A DNA stretch of 64,000 nt from NCBI RefSeq assembly GCF_014647835.1, contig NZ_BMPY01000005.1, positions 186,001-250,000 on the forward strand. The letters are read 5' to 3'. The notes under the pieces are model-generated. The model did no database searches, had not been told where the DNA came from, and worked only from the letters and a program-made list of their open reading frames with translations. Shown piece by piece: positions 15,245 to 23,507 of this stretch (its first letter is position 1; each line of letters opens with the position of its first letter). Made by a program: the position numbers and the translations under genes. The stretch comes from Microbispora rosea subsp. aerata (GTDB lineage Bacteria; Actinomycetota; Actinomycetes; Streptosporangiales; Streptosporangiaceae).

Positions 15245-17005
15245 ATGACGGCGAGGATGGGCACGGCGCGACTCGGCCCGGCAGAACGTACCGCCGCCCT
15301 GGCGCGGATGGAGGCGCAGGAGCTCGACGTGGTCGTGATCGGCGGCGGCGTGGTCGGCGCCGGCGTGGCGCTCGACGCCGCGACGCGAGGGCTCTCGGTG
15401 GGCCTGGTCGAGGCCCGCGACTTCGCCTCGGGCACCTCGTCCCGGTCGTCCAAGCTGATCCACGGCGGGCTTCGCTACCTGGAGCAGCTCAACTTCGACC
15501 TGGTCAGAGAGGCCCTGCGGGAGCGGTCCCTGCTGCTCAAGCGGATCGCGCCGCACCTGGTCAGGCCGGTGCCGTTCCTGTTCCCGCTCACCCACGCCGG
15601 CTGGGAGCGGCCGTACATCGGGGCGGGGATGGTGCTCTACGACACGCTCGGGCTGTCCTTCGGCCTCCCACGGGGCGTGCCGGGCCACCGTCACCTGACC
15701 CGCCGTCAGGCCCTGCGGATCGTCCCCTCGCTGCGCAAGTCGGCGTTCACGGGCGCCGTGCAGTACTGGGACGCCCAGGTGGACGACGCCCGCTTCGTGA
15801 TGACCACGCTGCGCACCGCCGCGACGTACGGCGCGCACGTCGCCTCGCGGGTGCAGGCGATCGGCTTCCTGCGGGAGGGAGAGCGGGTCACCGGGGTGCG
15901 CGTGTGCGACCTGGAGACCGGCGCCGAGTTCGACGTGCGGGCGCGCCAGGTCGTCAACGCGACCGGCGTGTGGACCGACGACATCCAGCAGCTCGTCGGC
16001 GGCCGGGGCCAGATCCACGTGCGGGCGTCCAAGGGCATCCACCTCGTGGTGCCGCGCGACCGCATCCACTCGCTGAGCGGGCTCATCATGCGCACCGAGA
16101 AGTCGGTGCTGTTCGTCATCCCATGGGGCCGGCACTGGATCATCGGGACCACCGACACCCACTGGAACCTGGACAAGGCCCACCCCGCGGCCTCCCGGGC
16201 GGACATCGACTATCTGCTCGACCGGGTCAACTCGGTGCTCTCGGTGCCGCTGACCAGGGACGACGTCGAGGGCGTGTACGCCGGGCTGCGGCCGCTGCTG
16301 GCCGGGGAGTCCGAGGAGACCTCCAAGCTCTCGCGTGAGCACGTCGTCGCCCACCCCGTGCCCGGGCTGGTCATGGTGGCCGGCGGCAAGTTCACGACGT
16401 ACCGCGTCATGGCGGCCGACGCCGTGGACGCGGTCGCGCACGGCCTCGACCAGCGCGTGCCGCCGTCCTGCACCGACCAGGTGCCGCTGGCCGGCGCCGA
16501 GGGTTACCAGGCCCTGTGGAACTCCCGCCACCGCATGGCGCGCGCCTCCGGGCTGCACGTGGCCAGGATCGAGCACCTGCTCGAGCGGTACGGCTCGCTG
16601 ATCGACGAGGTGCTCGCGATCATCGAACGCGACCCCTCGCTCGGCCGGCCCCTCGACGGCGCGGACGACTACCTGCGCGCGGAGATCGTTTACGCGGCGA
16701 CGCACGAGGGCGCGCGGCACCTCAACGACGCGCTGACCCGGCGCACCCGCATCTCGATCGAGACCTTCCACCGGGGCACCGCGGTCGCCCAGGAGGCGGC
16801 CGAGCTGATGGCGGGCCCGCTCGGCTGGGACGCCGAGCAGGTCAAGCGCGAGGTCGAGTACTACACCAAGCGGGTCGAGGCGGAGCGGGCCTCCCAGGAG
16901 CAGGACACCGACCGGGAGGCCGACGCGATCCGTCTCGGCGCGCCGGAGATCGTCCCCGTCGCGCCGACGCGCGACCTCGCCAAGGCGCGGGGGGACCTCA
17001 GCTGA
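15245..17005 (+). CDS. glpD: Glycerol-3-phosphate dehydrogenase (FAD-dependent)
   Basis: 586 residues from ATG 15245, preceded by GAAGGAG at ideal spacing. It oxidises sn-glycerol-3-phosphate to dihydroxyacetone phosphate at the membrane and passes electrons to the quinone pool. The FAD motif VVVIGGGVVGAGVALDAATRG begins near residue 28 (here as GGGVVGAG), SSRSSKLIHGGLRYLE follows, GTTDTHW is near residue 305, and the C-terminal helical domain carries EIVYAATHEGARHLNDALTRRTRI near 490 (shown only as motif GARHLNDALTRRTR). No glpF or glpK is next to it. Its stop overlaps the convergent lipoprotein gene by eight bases. Confidence 0.93.
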   Translation: MTARMGTARLGPAERTAALARMEAQELDVVVIGGGVVGAGVALDAATRGLSVGLVEARDFASGTSSRSSKLIHGGLRYLEQLNFDLVREALRERSLLLKRIAPHLVRPVPFLFPLTHAGWERPYIGAGMVLYDTLGLSFGLPRGVPGHRHLTRRQALRIVPSLRKSAFTGAVQYWDAQVDDARFVMTTLRTAATYGAHVASRVQAIGFLREGERVTGVRVCDLETGAEFDVRARQVVNATGVWTDDIQQLVGGRGQIHVRASKGIHLVVPRDRIHSLSGLIMRTEKSVLFVIPWGRHWIIGTTDTHWNLDKAHPAASRADIDYLLDRVNSVLSVPLTRDDVEGVYAGLRPLLAGESEETSKLSREHVVAHPVPGLVMVAGGKFTTYRVMAADAVDAVAHGLDQRVPPSCTDQVPLAGAEGYQALWNSRHRMARASGLHVARIEHLLERYGSLIDEVLAIIERDPSLGRPLDGADDYLRAEIVYAATHEGARHLNDALTRRTRISIETFHRGTAVAQEAAELMAGPLGWDAEQVKREVEYYTKRVEAERASQEQDTDREADAIRLGAPEIVPVAPTRDLAKARGDLS

Positions 17006-18929
17006 AGGGGATCCAGGCCCGGTCGGCGAGCGTGGCGGCGTCGCTGACCTTGAGGCCGGCGCCGGACACGGTCCACAGGTCGCCGCCGATGACGAGGGAA
17101 CGGCGGATGCCCTGATCGGCCGGGGCGAAGTCGCCCCTGGCGGGCCGCCGCGGGTGGGTCACGACGCCCACTTTGGCGATCTCGCGGTCGCCGACCCGCA
17201 GCGCGAGCGCCGCGCTGCCCGTGACGCCGCCGTCGGCCCAGTTCTGCAGCGGGACCACGGCCAGCCCGGTGGCGGGCCAATACAGGAAAGCGTGTGGATC
17301 CCACTCGGCCTCCGAACCCGACTCCGTCTGGTGGAAGCGCGACAGCACCGCGGGCGCGGCCGGGTCGGCGACGTCGAACAGCGAGATCTGCGTGCCGAGC
17401 CTGCGGCCCTCCTCGCTCGCCTCCTGGCCGATGCCGATGAGCCGCCCGTCGCCCGCCGGGTGGAGATAGGCGGAATAGCCGGTGATCTTCAGCTCGCCGG
17501 TGACCCTCGGCGCGGCCGGGTCGCGTAAATCCAGCGCGTACAAAGGGTCGGTCTGGCGGAAGGTCACCACGTAGCCGAGGCCGCCCATGAACCGGACCGA
17601 GTAGATCCGCTCGCCCCTGCCGAGGCCCGTCACCGCGCCGGTCTGGGCGAGCGTGTCGGCGTCAAGCACGTACACGCCGCTCTCGCTCGTGCCCGCGCTC
17701 GCGCCGAACACCTCGGCGCCGCTGGTGGTCGCCACCCGCAGATGGCCGTCGTGCTCCGACAAGGAGTATTGGTTCAGCAGCCGCCCCGGCACGGACCCCG
17801 ACGTGACGTAACGCGGGGCGCCGGGGGCGGAGACGTCGAAGCGGTGCACCTGCGTGCGCTCGGGCGGCGCCTGCGGCGCGGCCGACGACTCCGGCACCGG
17901 CACCACGTCGATCGGGCGAGCGATCCACCAGCGGGGATTGCTGGTGACGTAGAGGCTGCCGGCCGTTCCGTACACGGTGTCGCCGTCGGCGGCGACCGCG
18001 ATCGGCGCGGCCGAGCCGAACGGCGTGGCGGCGGCCAGGTCGATCGTGTGGATGGTCAGCATCGAGGTGCCGGTGAACTGGTCGGGGTGGCTGACCCGGT
18101 CGCAGCCGACCCGCTCGGTGCGGCTCACGCCGCCGGTCTCGATGTCGTACGCCGGCAGCCACGCCTCGGCGGGGGCGGACAGCACGGCCGCACGGTTGCG
18201 TTCGAGCAGCTCTTTTTCCGGCTCGTTCTCCTTGGGCACCGGGAAGGCGACCTGCGGCGCGGACCGGACGACGAGCCGCACCGTGGCGCCGGACTGCCGG
18301 GCGTCGACGTGCTGCCCGTGCACGGTCATCGCGCCGAGGACGCGCGGCTCGCCGGACAGATCCACGAGCACGTACCTCGGGCCGCCGGGGCCGACCCGGG
18401 CCTCGGCCGTCGCCCCGAACGGGATGATCCCGCCGCCCTGGAACAGCACGAGCGCGCGGTCGCCGTGGACGAGCAGGTCGGCCTGGACCCACGACTGGTC
18501 CTCGGCGACGAGCCGCAGCGTCCCGGTGATCTTTCGGGTCTTCGCGTCCACGACGCGCAGCACGCCCCCGGTGACCGTGATCACCCGGTCGCCGTCGGTC
18601 TTGACCAGGTCGGGCTCGTCCACGCCCGCCTCGTGCGTGTTGGTGGTGGAGTATGACTGCTCGGGCGTCGCCCGCTTCGCCGCGGCGGCGTCGCTGACCT
18701 CGTAGAGCATCTGGTCGCCGAAGCCCCAGGGCGTCACGTTGCGCGCGGCCGCCCGCCGCAGCCCTTCGGTCATCTCGTCGCAGCTCGCGTACGCGACGAG
18801 CCGCACCTTGCCGGTCAGGTCGACGGGGGAGGGCGGCGCTTCCTGTGTCGTACGGCCACCCGCACAGCCCGCGGCTCCCACGGCCAGCAGCGCGGCGAGA
18901 ACGCCCGCCGTACGAATCGATGTCCTCAT
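16998..18929 (-). CDS. Secreted lipoprotein with beta-propeller domain
   Basis: About 643 residues from ATG 18929 (a GTG at 18938 is possible). The N-terminus is a lipoprotein signal with lipobox AVGAAGC, so it should be anchored to the outer face of the membrane. The rest matches the actinobacterial family of secreted proteins with a C-terminal beta-propeller: repeated blades with GDRVITVTGGVLRVVD, HVDARQSGATVRLVV, YVLDADTLAQTG and LYALDLRDPAAPRVTGEL segments. An early Cys-containing YASCDEMTEGLRRAAA motif is typical. No catalytic residues can be assigned. A decayed copy of its 5' end lies at 24545. Confidence 0.8.
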   Translation of the reverse strand: MRTSIRTAGVLAALLAVGAAGCAGGRTTQEAPPSPVDLTGKVRLVAYASCDEMTEGLRRAAARNVTPWGFGDQMLYEVSDAAAAKRATPEQSYSTTNTHEAGVDEPDLVKTDGDRVITVTGGVLRVVDAKTRKITGTLRLVAEDQSWVQADLLVHGDRALVLFQGGGIIPFGATAEARVGPGGPRYVLVDLSGEPRVLGAMTVHGQHVDARQSGATVRLVVRSAPQVAFPVPKENEPEKELLERNRAAVLSAPAEAWLPAYDIETGGVSRTERVGCDRVSHPDQFTGTSMLTIHTIDLAAATPFGSAAPIAVAADGDTVYGTAGSLYVTSNPRWWIARPIDVVPVPESSAAPQAPPERTQVHRFDVSAPGAPRYVTSGSVPGRLLNQYSLSEHDGHLRVATTSGAEVFGASAGTSESGVYVLDADTLAQTGAVTGLGRGERIYSVRFMGGLGYVVTFRQTDPLYALDLRDPAAPRVTGELKITGYSAYLHPAGDGRLIGIGQEASEEGRRLGTQISLFDVADPAAPAVLSRFHQTESGSEAEWDPHAFLYWPATGLAVVPLQNWADGGVTGSAALALRVGDREIAKVGVVTHPRRPARGDFAPADQGIRRSLVIGGDLWTVSGAGLKVSDAATLADRAWIPFS

Positions 18930-19149
18930 GACCCCCACGACGGATCACCGCAGGGGGCGGTTCACGGCAGGCGACCCCGAGGTTTACGGCCACTGGGGGC
19001 CACGACCCGCCGTGCGTGCCGCACGGGATTTCGCCTCGGGTCCCACGGCCGTACGGCTCATTCCAATGCCCGACGGCATCCTTAATTCCGACTAATGACC
19101 AAATATGGATGATTAGCGATGAAATATAGCTTTACCTGTCTTTTTCTCG

Positions 19150-19155
19150 CATAAT
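19150..19155 (+). promoter_or_regulatory. Candidate -10 box for leaderless mtnA transcript
   Basis: CATAAT ends six bases before the ATG at 19162, which is the spacing expected when transcription starts at the A of the start codon. The 80 bases upstream are unusually AT-rich for this genome. No strong -35 was found. Confidence 0.4.
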
Positions 19156-19161
19156 GGTGAT

Positions 19162-20307
19162 ATGTCGGAGGAACTGTCGGAGTGGGATGAGGGCGGGCGT
19201 CCGAACGGGCGCGAATCGGAGGGCTCTCGGCGGGCGGAAACCGGCGCCGCGCACGATGGCGCCGTGAACGACGGCGGCGCGGACCCGGACGCCGATCACC
19301 CGGTCATCGCCTGGCGGGACGGCGGCATCGTCGCCATCGACCAGACGCTGCTGCCGGACGAGGTGCGGCTGCTGCGGCTCGGCACGGTCGACGACCTCGT
19401 GGACGCCATCGTCCGCCTGGCCGTACGCGGCGCGCCGGTGCTCGGCGCGGCCGGGGCGCTGGGTGTGGCCCTGGCGGCCCACCAGGCGCGGCGGTCGGGG
19501 TGGAGCGCCTCCCGGCTGGAGGCGGAGATCGCGCGCATCAGGGACGCCCGCCCCACGGCGGTGAACCTCCGCGTCGGCGTGGAGGAGGTGCTCCCGGTCC
19601 TTCCGGACGGGCCCGCGGCGGCGGAGCGCGCCGCCGTCGCCGTGGTGGACCGCATCGCGGCGACGAACCGGCGAATCGGCGAACGCGGCGCCGACTTCCT
19701 GGTGGAGGCGTGCGGGCGTAGGCCCCTGCGCATCCACACGCACTGCAACACCGGCGCGCTGGCCTGCGTGGAGTGGGGCACCGCGCTCGGCGTCATCCGC
19801 TCCCTGCACGAAAGGGGCCTGCTCGACCAGGTCATCGTCGACGAGACCCGGCCTCTCCTGCAGGGGGCGCGCCTCACCAGCTGGGAGCTGGGCCGGCTGG
19901 GCATCGACTACCGGGTCGTCTGCGACGGCGCGGGGCCGTTCGTGCTGCGGCAGGGGCTGGTCGACGCGGTGGTCGTCGGCGCCGACCGCGTGGCCGCGAA
20001 CGGCGACGTCGCCAACAAGATCGGCACGTACGGCCTGGCCCTCGCGGCGGACCGGGCCGGCGTCCCGTTCGTCGTCGCCGCGCCCGAGTCGACCGTCGAT
20101 CCGGCGACGCCGACCGGTGCGTCCATCGTGGTGGAGCACCGTTCCGAAGAAGAGGTGACCCATTTCCGGGGAATGCGTGTCACACCCGCCGGGGCCCGGG
20201 CGCTGAACTACGCCTTCGACGTCACTCCCGCCGACCTGGTCAGCGCGGTGGTGACGGAGGACCGCGTCTGGACGCCCCGATCGCGGGCCGCCGTCCCGCG
20301 GGCGTGA
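19162..20307 (+). CDS. mtnA: Methylthioribose-1-phosphate isomerase (MtnA family)
   Basis: 381 residues. It converts 5-methylthioribose-1-phosphate (or other 5-substituted ribose-1-phosphates) to the ribulose-1-phosphate. Family motifs are AVRGAPVLGAAGALG, THCNTGALA with catalytic Cys195, DETRPLLQGARLT, and GADRVAANGDVANKIGTYG with catalytic Asp275. The first ~45 residues are acidic and disordered (EELSEWDEGG...), absent in most family members; a GTG at 19264 would remove most of them. It is convergent with the XRE-cupin gene, 12 bases apart. Adjacent is an SHMT/aldolase didomain protein that could use its product. Confidence 0.92.
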   Translation: MSEELSEWDEGGRPNGRESEGSRRAETGAAHDGAVNDGGADPDADHPVIAWRDGGIVAIDQTLLPDEVRLLRLGTVDDLVDAIVRLAVRGAPVLGAAGALGVALAAHQARRSGWSASRLEAEIARIRDARPTAVNLRVGVEEVLPVLPDGPAAAERAAVAVVDRIAATNRRIGERGADFLVEACGRRPLRIHTHCNTGALACVEWGTALGVIRSLHERGLLDQVIVDETRPLLQGARLTSWELGRLGIDYRVVCDGAGPFVLRQGLVDAVVVGADRVAANGDVANKIGTYGLALAADRAGVPFVVAAPESTVDPATPTGASIVVEHRSEEEVTHFRGMRVTPAGARALNYAFDVTPADLVSAVVTEDRVWTPRSRAAVPRA

Positions 20308-20319
20308 CCATACGAGGGA

Positions 20320-20889
20320 CTACGACGCCGCCGGATAGGTCATCACCACGACGGCGTCCACCTCGTCTTCGACGGACTCGTAGAAGTGCGCGACGTCCGC
20401 GGCGAACGTCACGAAGTCGCCGGTGTGCAGGACCACGGGACGCTCGACCGGGCCGAGCCGTACGGCGCCGCGGAGCACGAGGATCCGCTCGATCGTGCCC
20501 CGGCTGTGCGGCGGGCTGTCGATCCGCCGTCCGGTCCCGGTGAGGCGAAGCCGCCAGATCTCGCTGAGCCCGCCGGCCCCCATGCGGTCGAGCAGCTCCT
20601 GCTTGCTGTCCTCCGGCCGGGGGGTGCCCCGGCGCAGCACCGGCGTCTGCGGCGCCGGGTCGACCAGCAGGTCGCCCAGGGGCAGGCGGAGCGCGACGGC
20701 GATGGCCGAGATGGTCTCGATCGTGGGGTTGCCCCGCCCGGCCTCGATTCCGGACAGGGTCGCCCTGCTCACCCCCGACAACCGCGCCAGCTCGGCCACG
20801 GACAGACCCCGGAACTCCCGCAGCCGGCGCACCTGGTTGCCGATGGTCGCCCCGACGCCGTTCGCCGCCTCTGCTGCCTGTTTGTCCAT
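20320..20889 (-). CDS. XRE-family regulator with C-terminal cupin domain
   Basis: 189 residues. Residues ~17-70 form a helix-turn-helix (VRRLREFRGLSVAELARLSGVSRATLSGIE, recognition helix VSRATLSGIEAG). Residues ~115-185 form a cupin (SPPHSRGTIERILVLRGAVRLG, VVLHTGDFVTFAADVAHFYES), which usually binds a small-molecule effector. It lies 115 bases downstream of the SHMT/aldolase gene on the same strand, a typical arrangement for regulators of amino-acid metabolism or export. It may control that gene and the EamA gene. Confidence 0.85.
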   Translation of the reverse strand: MDKQAAEAANGVGATIGNQVRRLREFRGLSVAELARLSGVSRATLSGIEAGRGNPTIETISAIAVALRLPLGDLLVDPAPQTPVLRRGTPRPEDSKQELLDRMGAGGLSEIWRLRLTGTGRRIDSPPHSRGTIERILVLRGAVRLGPVERPVVLHTGDFVTFAADVAHFYESVEDEVDAVVVMTYPAAS

Positions 20890-21004
20890 TTCCCGGCTCC
20901 TGCACGTTCAGCGGGGTGTCAGCACCCTACTGTGCAGAGAGTACGGTGCCCAGCCGTGAGCACGGCGCCTGCCCGCGAGCGCCCGCCGGGATCGCAGGCC
21001 GGCG

Positions 21005-22903
21005 TCAGCGACGACGGCCGACCATGCCGCTCATGTGCTCGATGAAGCCGAGGCACTCCTCGTAGTCCAGTCCCCAGAAGACCAGGCCGTGACGTCTGAC
21101 GTACATGACCCGGCTCCGCTCCGCGGCCTCGGCGACCGCCTCGGCCAAGGCCACGCTGCCGTACTCCTGCGGCGGAATGATCACGACGTGGTCGTCTTCG
21201 AGATCGCGGCTCAGGATGCAGTGGTTGTGCACGACGTACGACGCGCCGTGCCTCTCGCGCATCAGGTAGTGCAGGTACGCCTCGGCGGACGGCGGCGCGA
21301 CGCCGTGGCATCGCAAGGTCCAGTCGTCGTGTCCCGTGATCTCCACGAAGTTGTCCGGCGCCAGGTCCTTGATGTAGGCGCCGCTGGCCGTGACGAACAG
21401 CCGGCCGTCGGGCGTGCTGAAGCTCACGTTGCCCGCGGAGTCGATCTGGTGCGGGAAGGCTCCGGCCAGCGCGCCGAGCTCGCGGGCCCGCCGGAACTCC
21501 TCCTCCGGAGGGAGGTCGCCGGCGGGTTCGAGGCGGACCCCGATCCATCGCGGCCGCTCGGGGACCACCGCGTTCGCGGCCGGCTCGTGTACGGGCGGCA
21601 CCGCACGGATGACCGGTGCGGCGGGCTCTCGTTCCCGCTCTGCCGAGTCGCCGACGTAGTGCACCTCCCGGTGCTGTCTGACCAGCTCCACGATTCGCGG
21701 CCGGACGCGCTCGGGACTCTCCTGCCCCAGGATCAGGGGGGCGATCAGGTCCGCGACGACCGTGAGATCGTCTTTGCCGTACCCCCTTCTGGTGACCTCC
21801 TGGACGCCGAACCTGATGGCGTCGATGCGACCGAACGTGACGACACGGTTGGCCGACACGTTCGCGCGCACCAGACGTTCCAGAACCGCGGGTCCGGTCC
21901 CGATGGACCTGGTGTCGACGAAGAACATGTGGTTGGCGGTGAACCCTCTGTCCTCCGCGACGACCGGCACGCCGCGCTTCCGGAGCTGCCCCGCCAAGAA
22001 TCTCGCGTTCTCCACCACCCGCGCCGCGTATTCACGCCCCTCGTACCACATCTCGTGAAGCGCCACGAACAGCGCGATGGTCGGGGCCGTGTGCTGGCTG
22101 CTCACCATCCCGGTGGAGAGCATGTATCCCACGTTCTCCATCAGGCTTCTGTCCGAGCCGAGGATGATTCCCTTCTGCGGACCGAAGAAGGTCGTATGGG
22201 TGTTCGCCTGCAGGATGTCGGCCCCCTCCCGGAGCGGATCCTGGAACTGACCACCGGCTATGAGGCCGAGCGTGTGAGAGGCGTCGAAGACGACGGGGAC
22301 CTCACCGGCGATCTCTTTGAGCTCGGCCAGGGGGAAGGGGAAGAGGTAGTTCATCGCGTCGACGTACAGGAGGGCGGGCTGCTCCCTTTTGACCACCTCG
22401 CGCGTGCGGTCGAGGTCGATCGACATGTTCTCGTCGAACACATAGGTGCAGCTTCCGCGGCCGAACGAACGGCAGATCAGCTCGGTGAGCACGTTACCGC
22501 CGTCCTTCGTCGCCACCCGCATGACCGTGTCCCCCGGCTCGGAAAGGGCCGCGATCGTGGTCTGCATGGCGTGCAGGCCGGAAAGACAGCGAAACTCGGC
22601 GTACTCGCTGCCGAAAAGCCGTCTGCACACCTCGGTGGCCGATTGTTCGATCCCGTCGATGTGGTCCAGGCCACGCAGCAGCAGATTGCCCAGCCGTGCG
22701 GGGGAGCTTTCCCGCATGTCCAGATGCTCCAGCAGATAGCGCTCCGAGAGGGGGCTGGAGAGCACCCGCTGCGCCAGCGGCGACAGCACCGTCTCGTTCG
22801 CGGTCAGGTGGAGGACGTCGGCCTGCTCCCGTTCCTCCGCGGCCACCAGTTCGCTGATTTCCCGCATCGACAGGGGAAAGCCGTGGTCGCCGGCAGCTTT
22901 CAT
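21005..22903 (-). CDS. SHMT-like / class II aldolase didomain protein (fluorothreonine-transaldolase-like)
   Basis: 632 residues from ATG 22903 with GAAGGAG six bases upstream. Residues ~15-410 are a serine-hydroxymethyltransferase fold (HLTANETVLSPLA, FDASHTLGLIAGG with Asp207 and His210, THTTFFGPQKG). Residues ~450-620 are a class II aldolase/epimerase fold with GNVSFSTPDGRLFVTASGAYIKDL in part, PPSAEAYLHYLM, VVHNH and VRRHGLVFWG (metal-binding histidines). The same two-domain order is known from 4-fluorothreonine transaldolase, which makes beta-hydroxy amino acids from threonine and an aldehyde. The PLP-binding lysine of SHMT (THKT) is Thr237 here (codon ACG). Function is therefore uncertain. 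Confidence 0.8.
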   Translation of the reverse strand: MKAAGDHGFPLSMREISELVAAEEREQADVLHLTANETVLSPLAQRVLSSPLSERYLLEHLDMRESSPARLGNLLLRGLDHIDGIEQSATEVCRRLFGSEYAEFRCLSGLHAMQTTIAALSEPGDTVMRVATKDGGNVLTELICRSFGRGSCTYVFDENMSIDLDRTREVVKREQPALLYVDAMNYLFPFPLAELKEIAGEVPVVFDASHTLGLIAGGQFQDPLREGADILQANTHTTFFGPQKGIILGSDRSLMENVGYMLSTGMVSSQHTAPTIALFVALHEMWYEGREYAARVVENARFLAGQLRKRGVPVVAEDRGFTANHMFFVDTRSIGTGPAVLERLVRANVSANRVVTFGRIDAIRFGVQEVTRRGYGKDDLTVVADLIAPLILGQESPERVRPRIVELVRQHREVHYVGDSAEREREPAAPVIRAVPPVHEPAANAVVPERPRWIGVRLEPAGDLPPEEEFRRARELGALAGAFPHQIDSAGNVSFSTPDGRLFVTASGAYIKDLAPDNFVEITGHDDWTLRCHGVAPPSAEAYLHYLMRERHGASYVVHNHCILSRDLEDDHVVIIPPQEYGSVALAEAVAEAAERSRVMYVRRHGLVFWGLDYEECLGFIEHMSGMVGRRR

Positions 22904-23507
22904 TGTCGCTCCTTCCCGTGATCATGCCGTACCGGGCCGAAACCTCCATGTTCGGAAGCCTCGGCCGGTGCTGTCCCGCCGACGTCGTCGTTCGCCGGCA
23001 CCGGTGAGCCCGGAGATGGAAAAAGGCACGCGGAACCCGGCCGCCCGCGGAGCGGCCCGCGCCCGCCTTCTCCTGCGGGTTCCTCGAAGCTGTGCGGAAA
23101 GAGATGCCGCGATCGATACTAGTTGCCGGGGGAATTGCGGGAATCCGTTGAACATCGTAGGCCGCATACATCGAAAGCCGCATTGCCGGTACGTCGTTCG
23201 GCGCTCACCTCGCTTTCTCGGCATACCGGATTGGCGTAGCTCAGATTTCGCCAATTCGTCATATCATCGCAGACTGCTTGAAACCGGATTTATCGGCACA
23301 GCTATCCTGTTTCGTATCCCTGCAGTGGGACGCGCCGGCGCGGTGCCCTGGCACTCGCGCCGTCGTCGACCCGGCCCGTCTTCACGTAAAAGCCGGTTGC
23401 CCAGTTTCTTTGCTGGGCGGAGTCATGCTGCCCACGGTGTCTCGTATACTGTACAGATCTGTCAGTATACTGACACCATGGGCGCCCCGGCGAGGCGGGA
23501 GAGGCGG
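22904..23507. other. Long divergent intergenic region of low relative GC
   Basis: About 600 bases between the SHMT/aldolase gene and the EamA gene. It contains a distinctly AT-richer block around 23150-23330, suggesting promoters for both directions. Short open frames here have actinomycete-unlike codon use, and I do not call them. The palindrome and direct repeat next to the EamA start are listed separately. Confidence 0.6.
23444..23475 (+). promoter_or_regulatory. Operator-like palindrome and spaced direct repeats before EamA gene
   Basis: TGTCAGTATACTGACA (23460-23475) is a perfect 16-base palindrome. GTATACTG occurs twice, at 23444 and 23465, exactly 21 bases apart (two helical turns). 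CTGTACAG (23449-23456) is an extra palindrome between them, and TATACT at 23445 resembles a -10 box. The layout fits a dimeric repressor binding side by side over the promoter. Confidence 0.65.

Noticed and set aside
23233-23244. GGCGTAGCTCAG, which looks like the start of a tRNA
   Set aside because: No D-loop, anticodon or T-arm follows, so it is not a tRNA gene; a chance match or distant remnant cannot be told apart.
22922-23254. Open frame of 110 residues on the minus strand between SHMT/aldolase and EamA genes
   Set aside because: No homology-type motif, codon use unlike neighbours, and it covers the expected promoter region.
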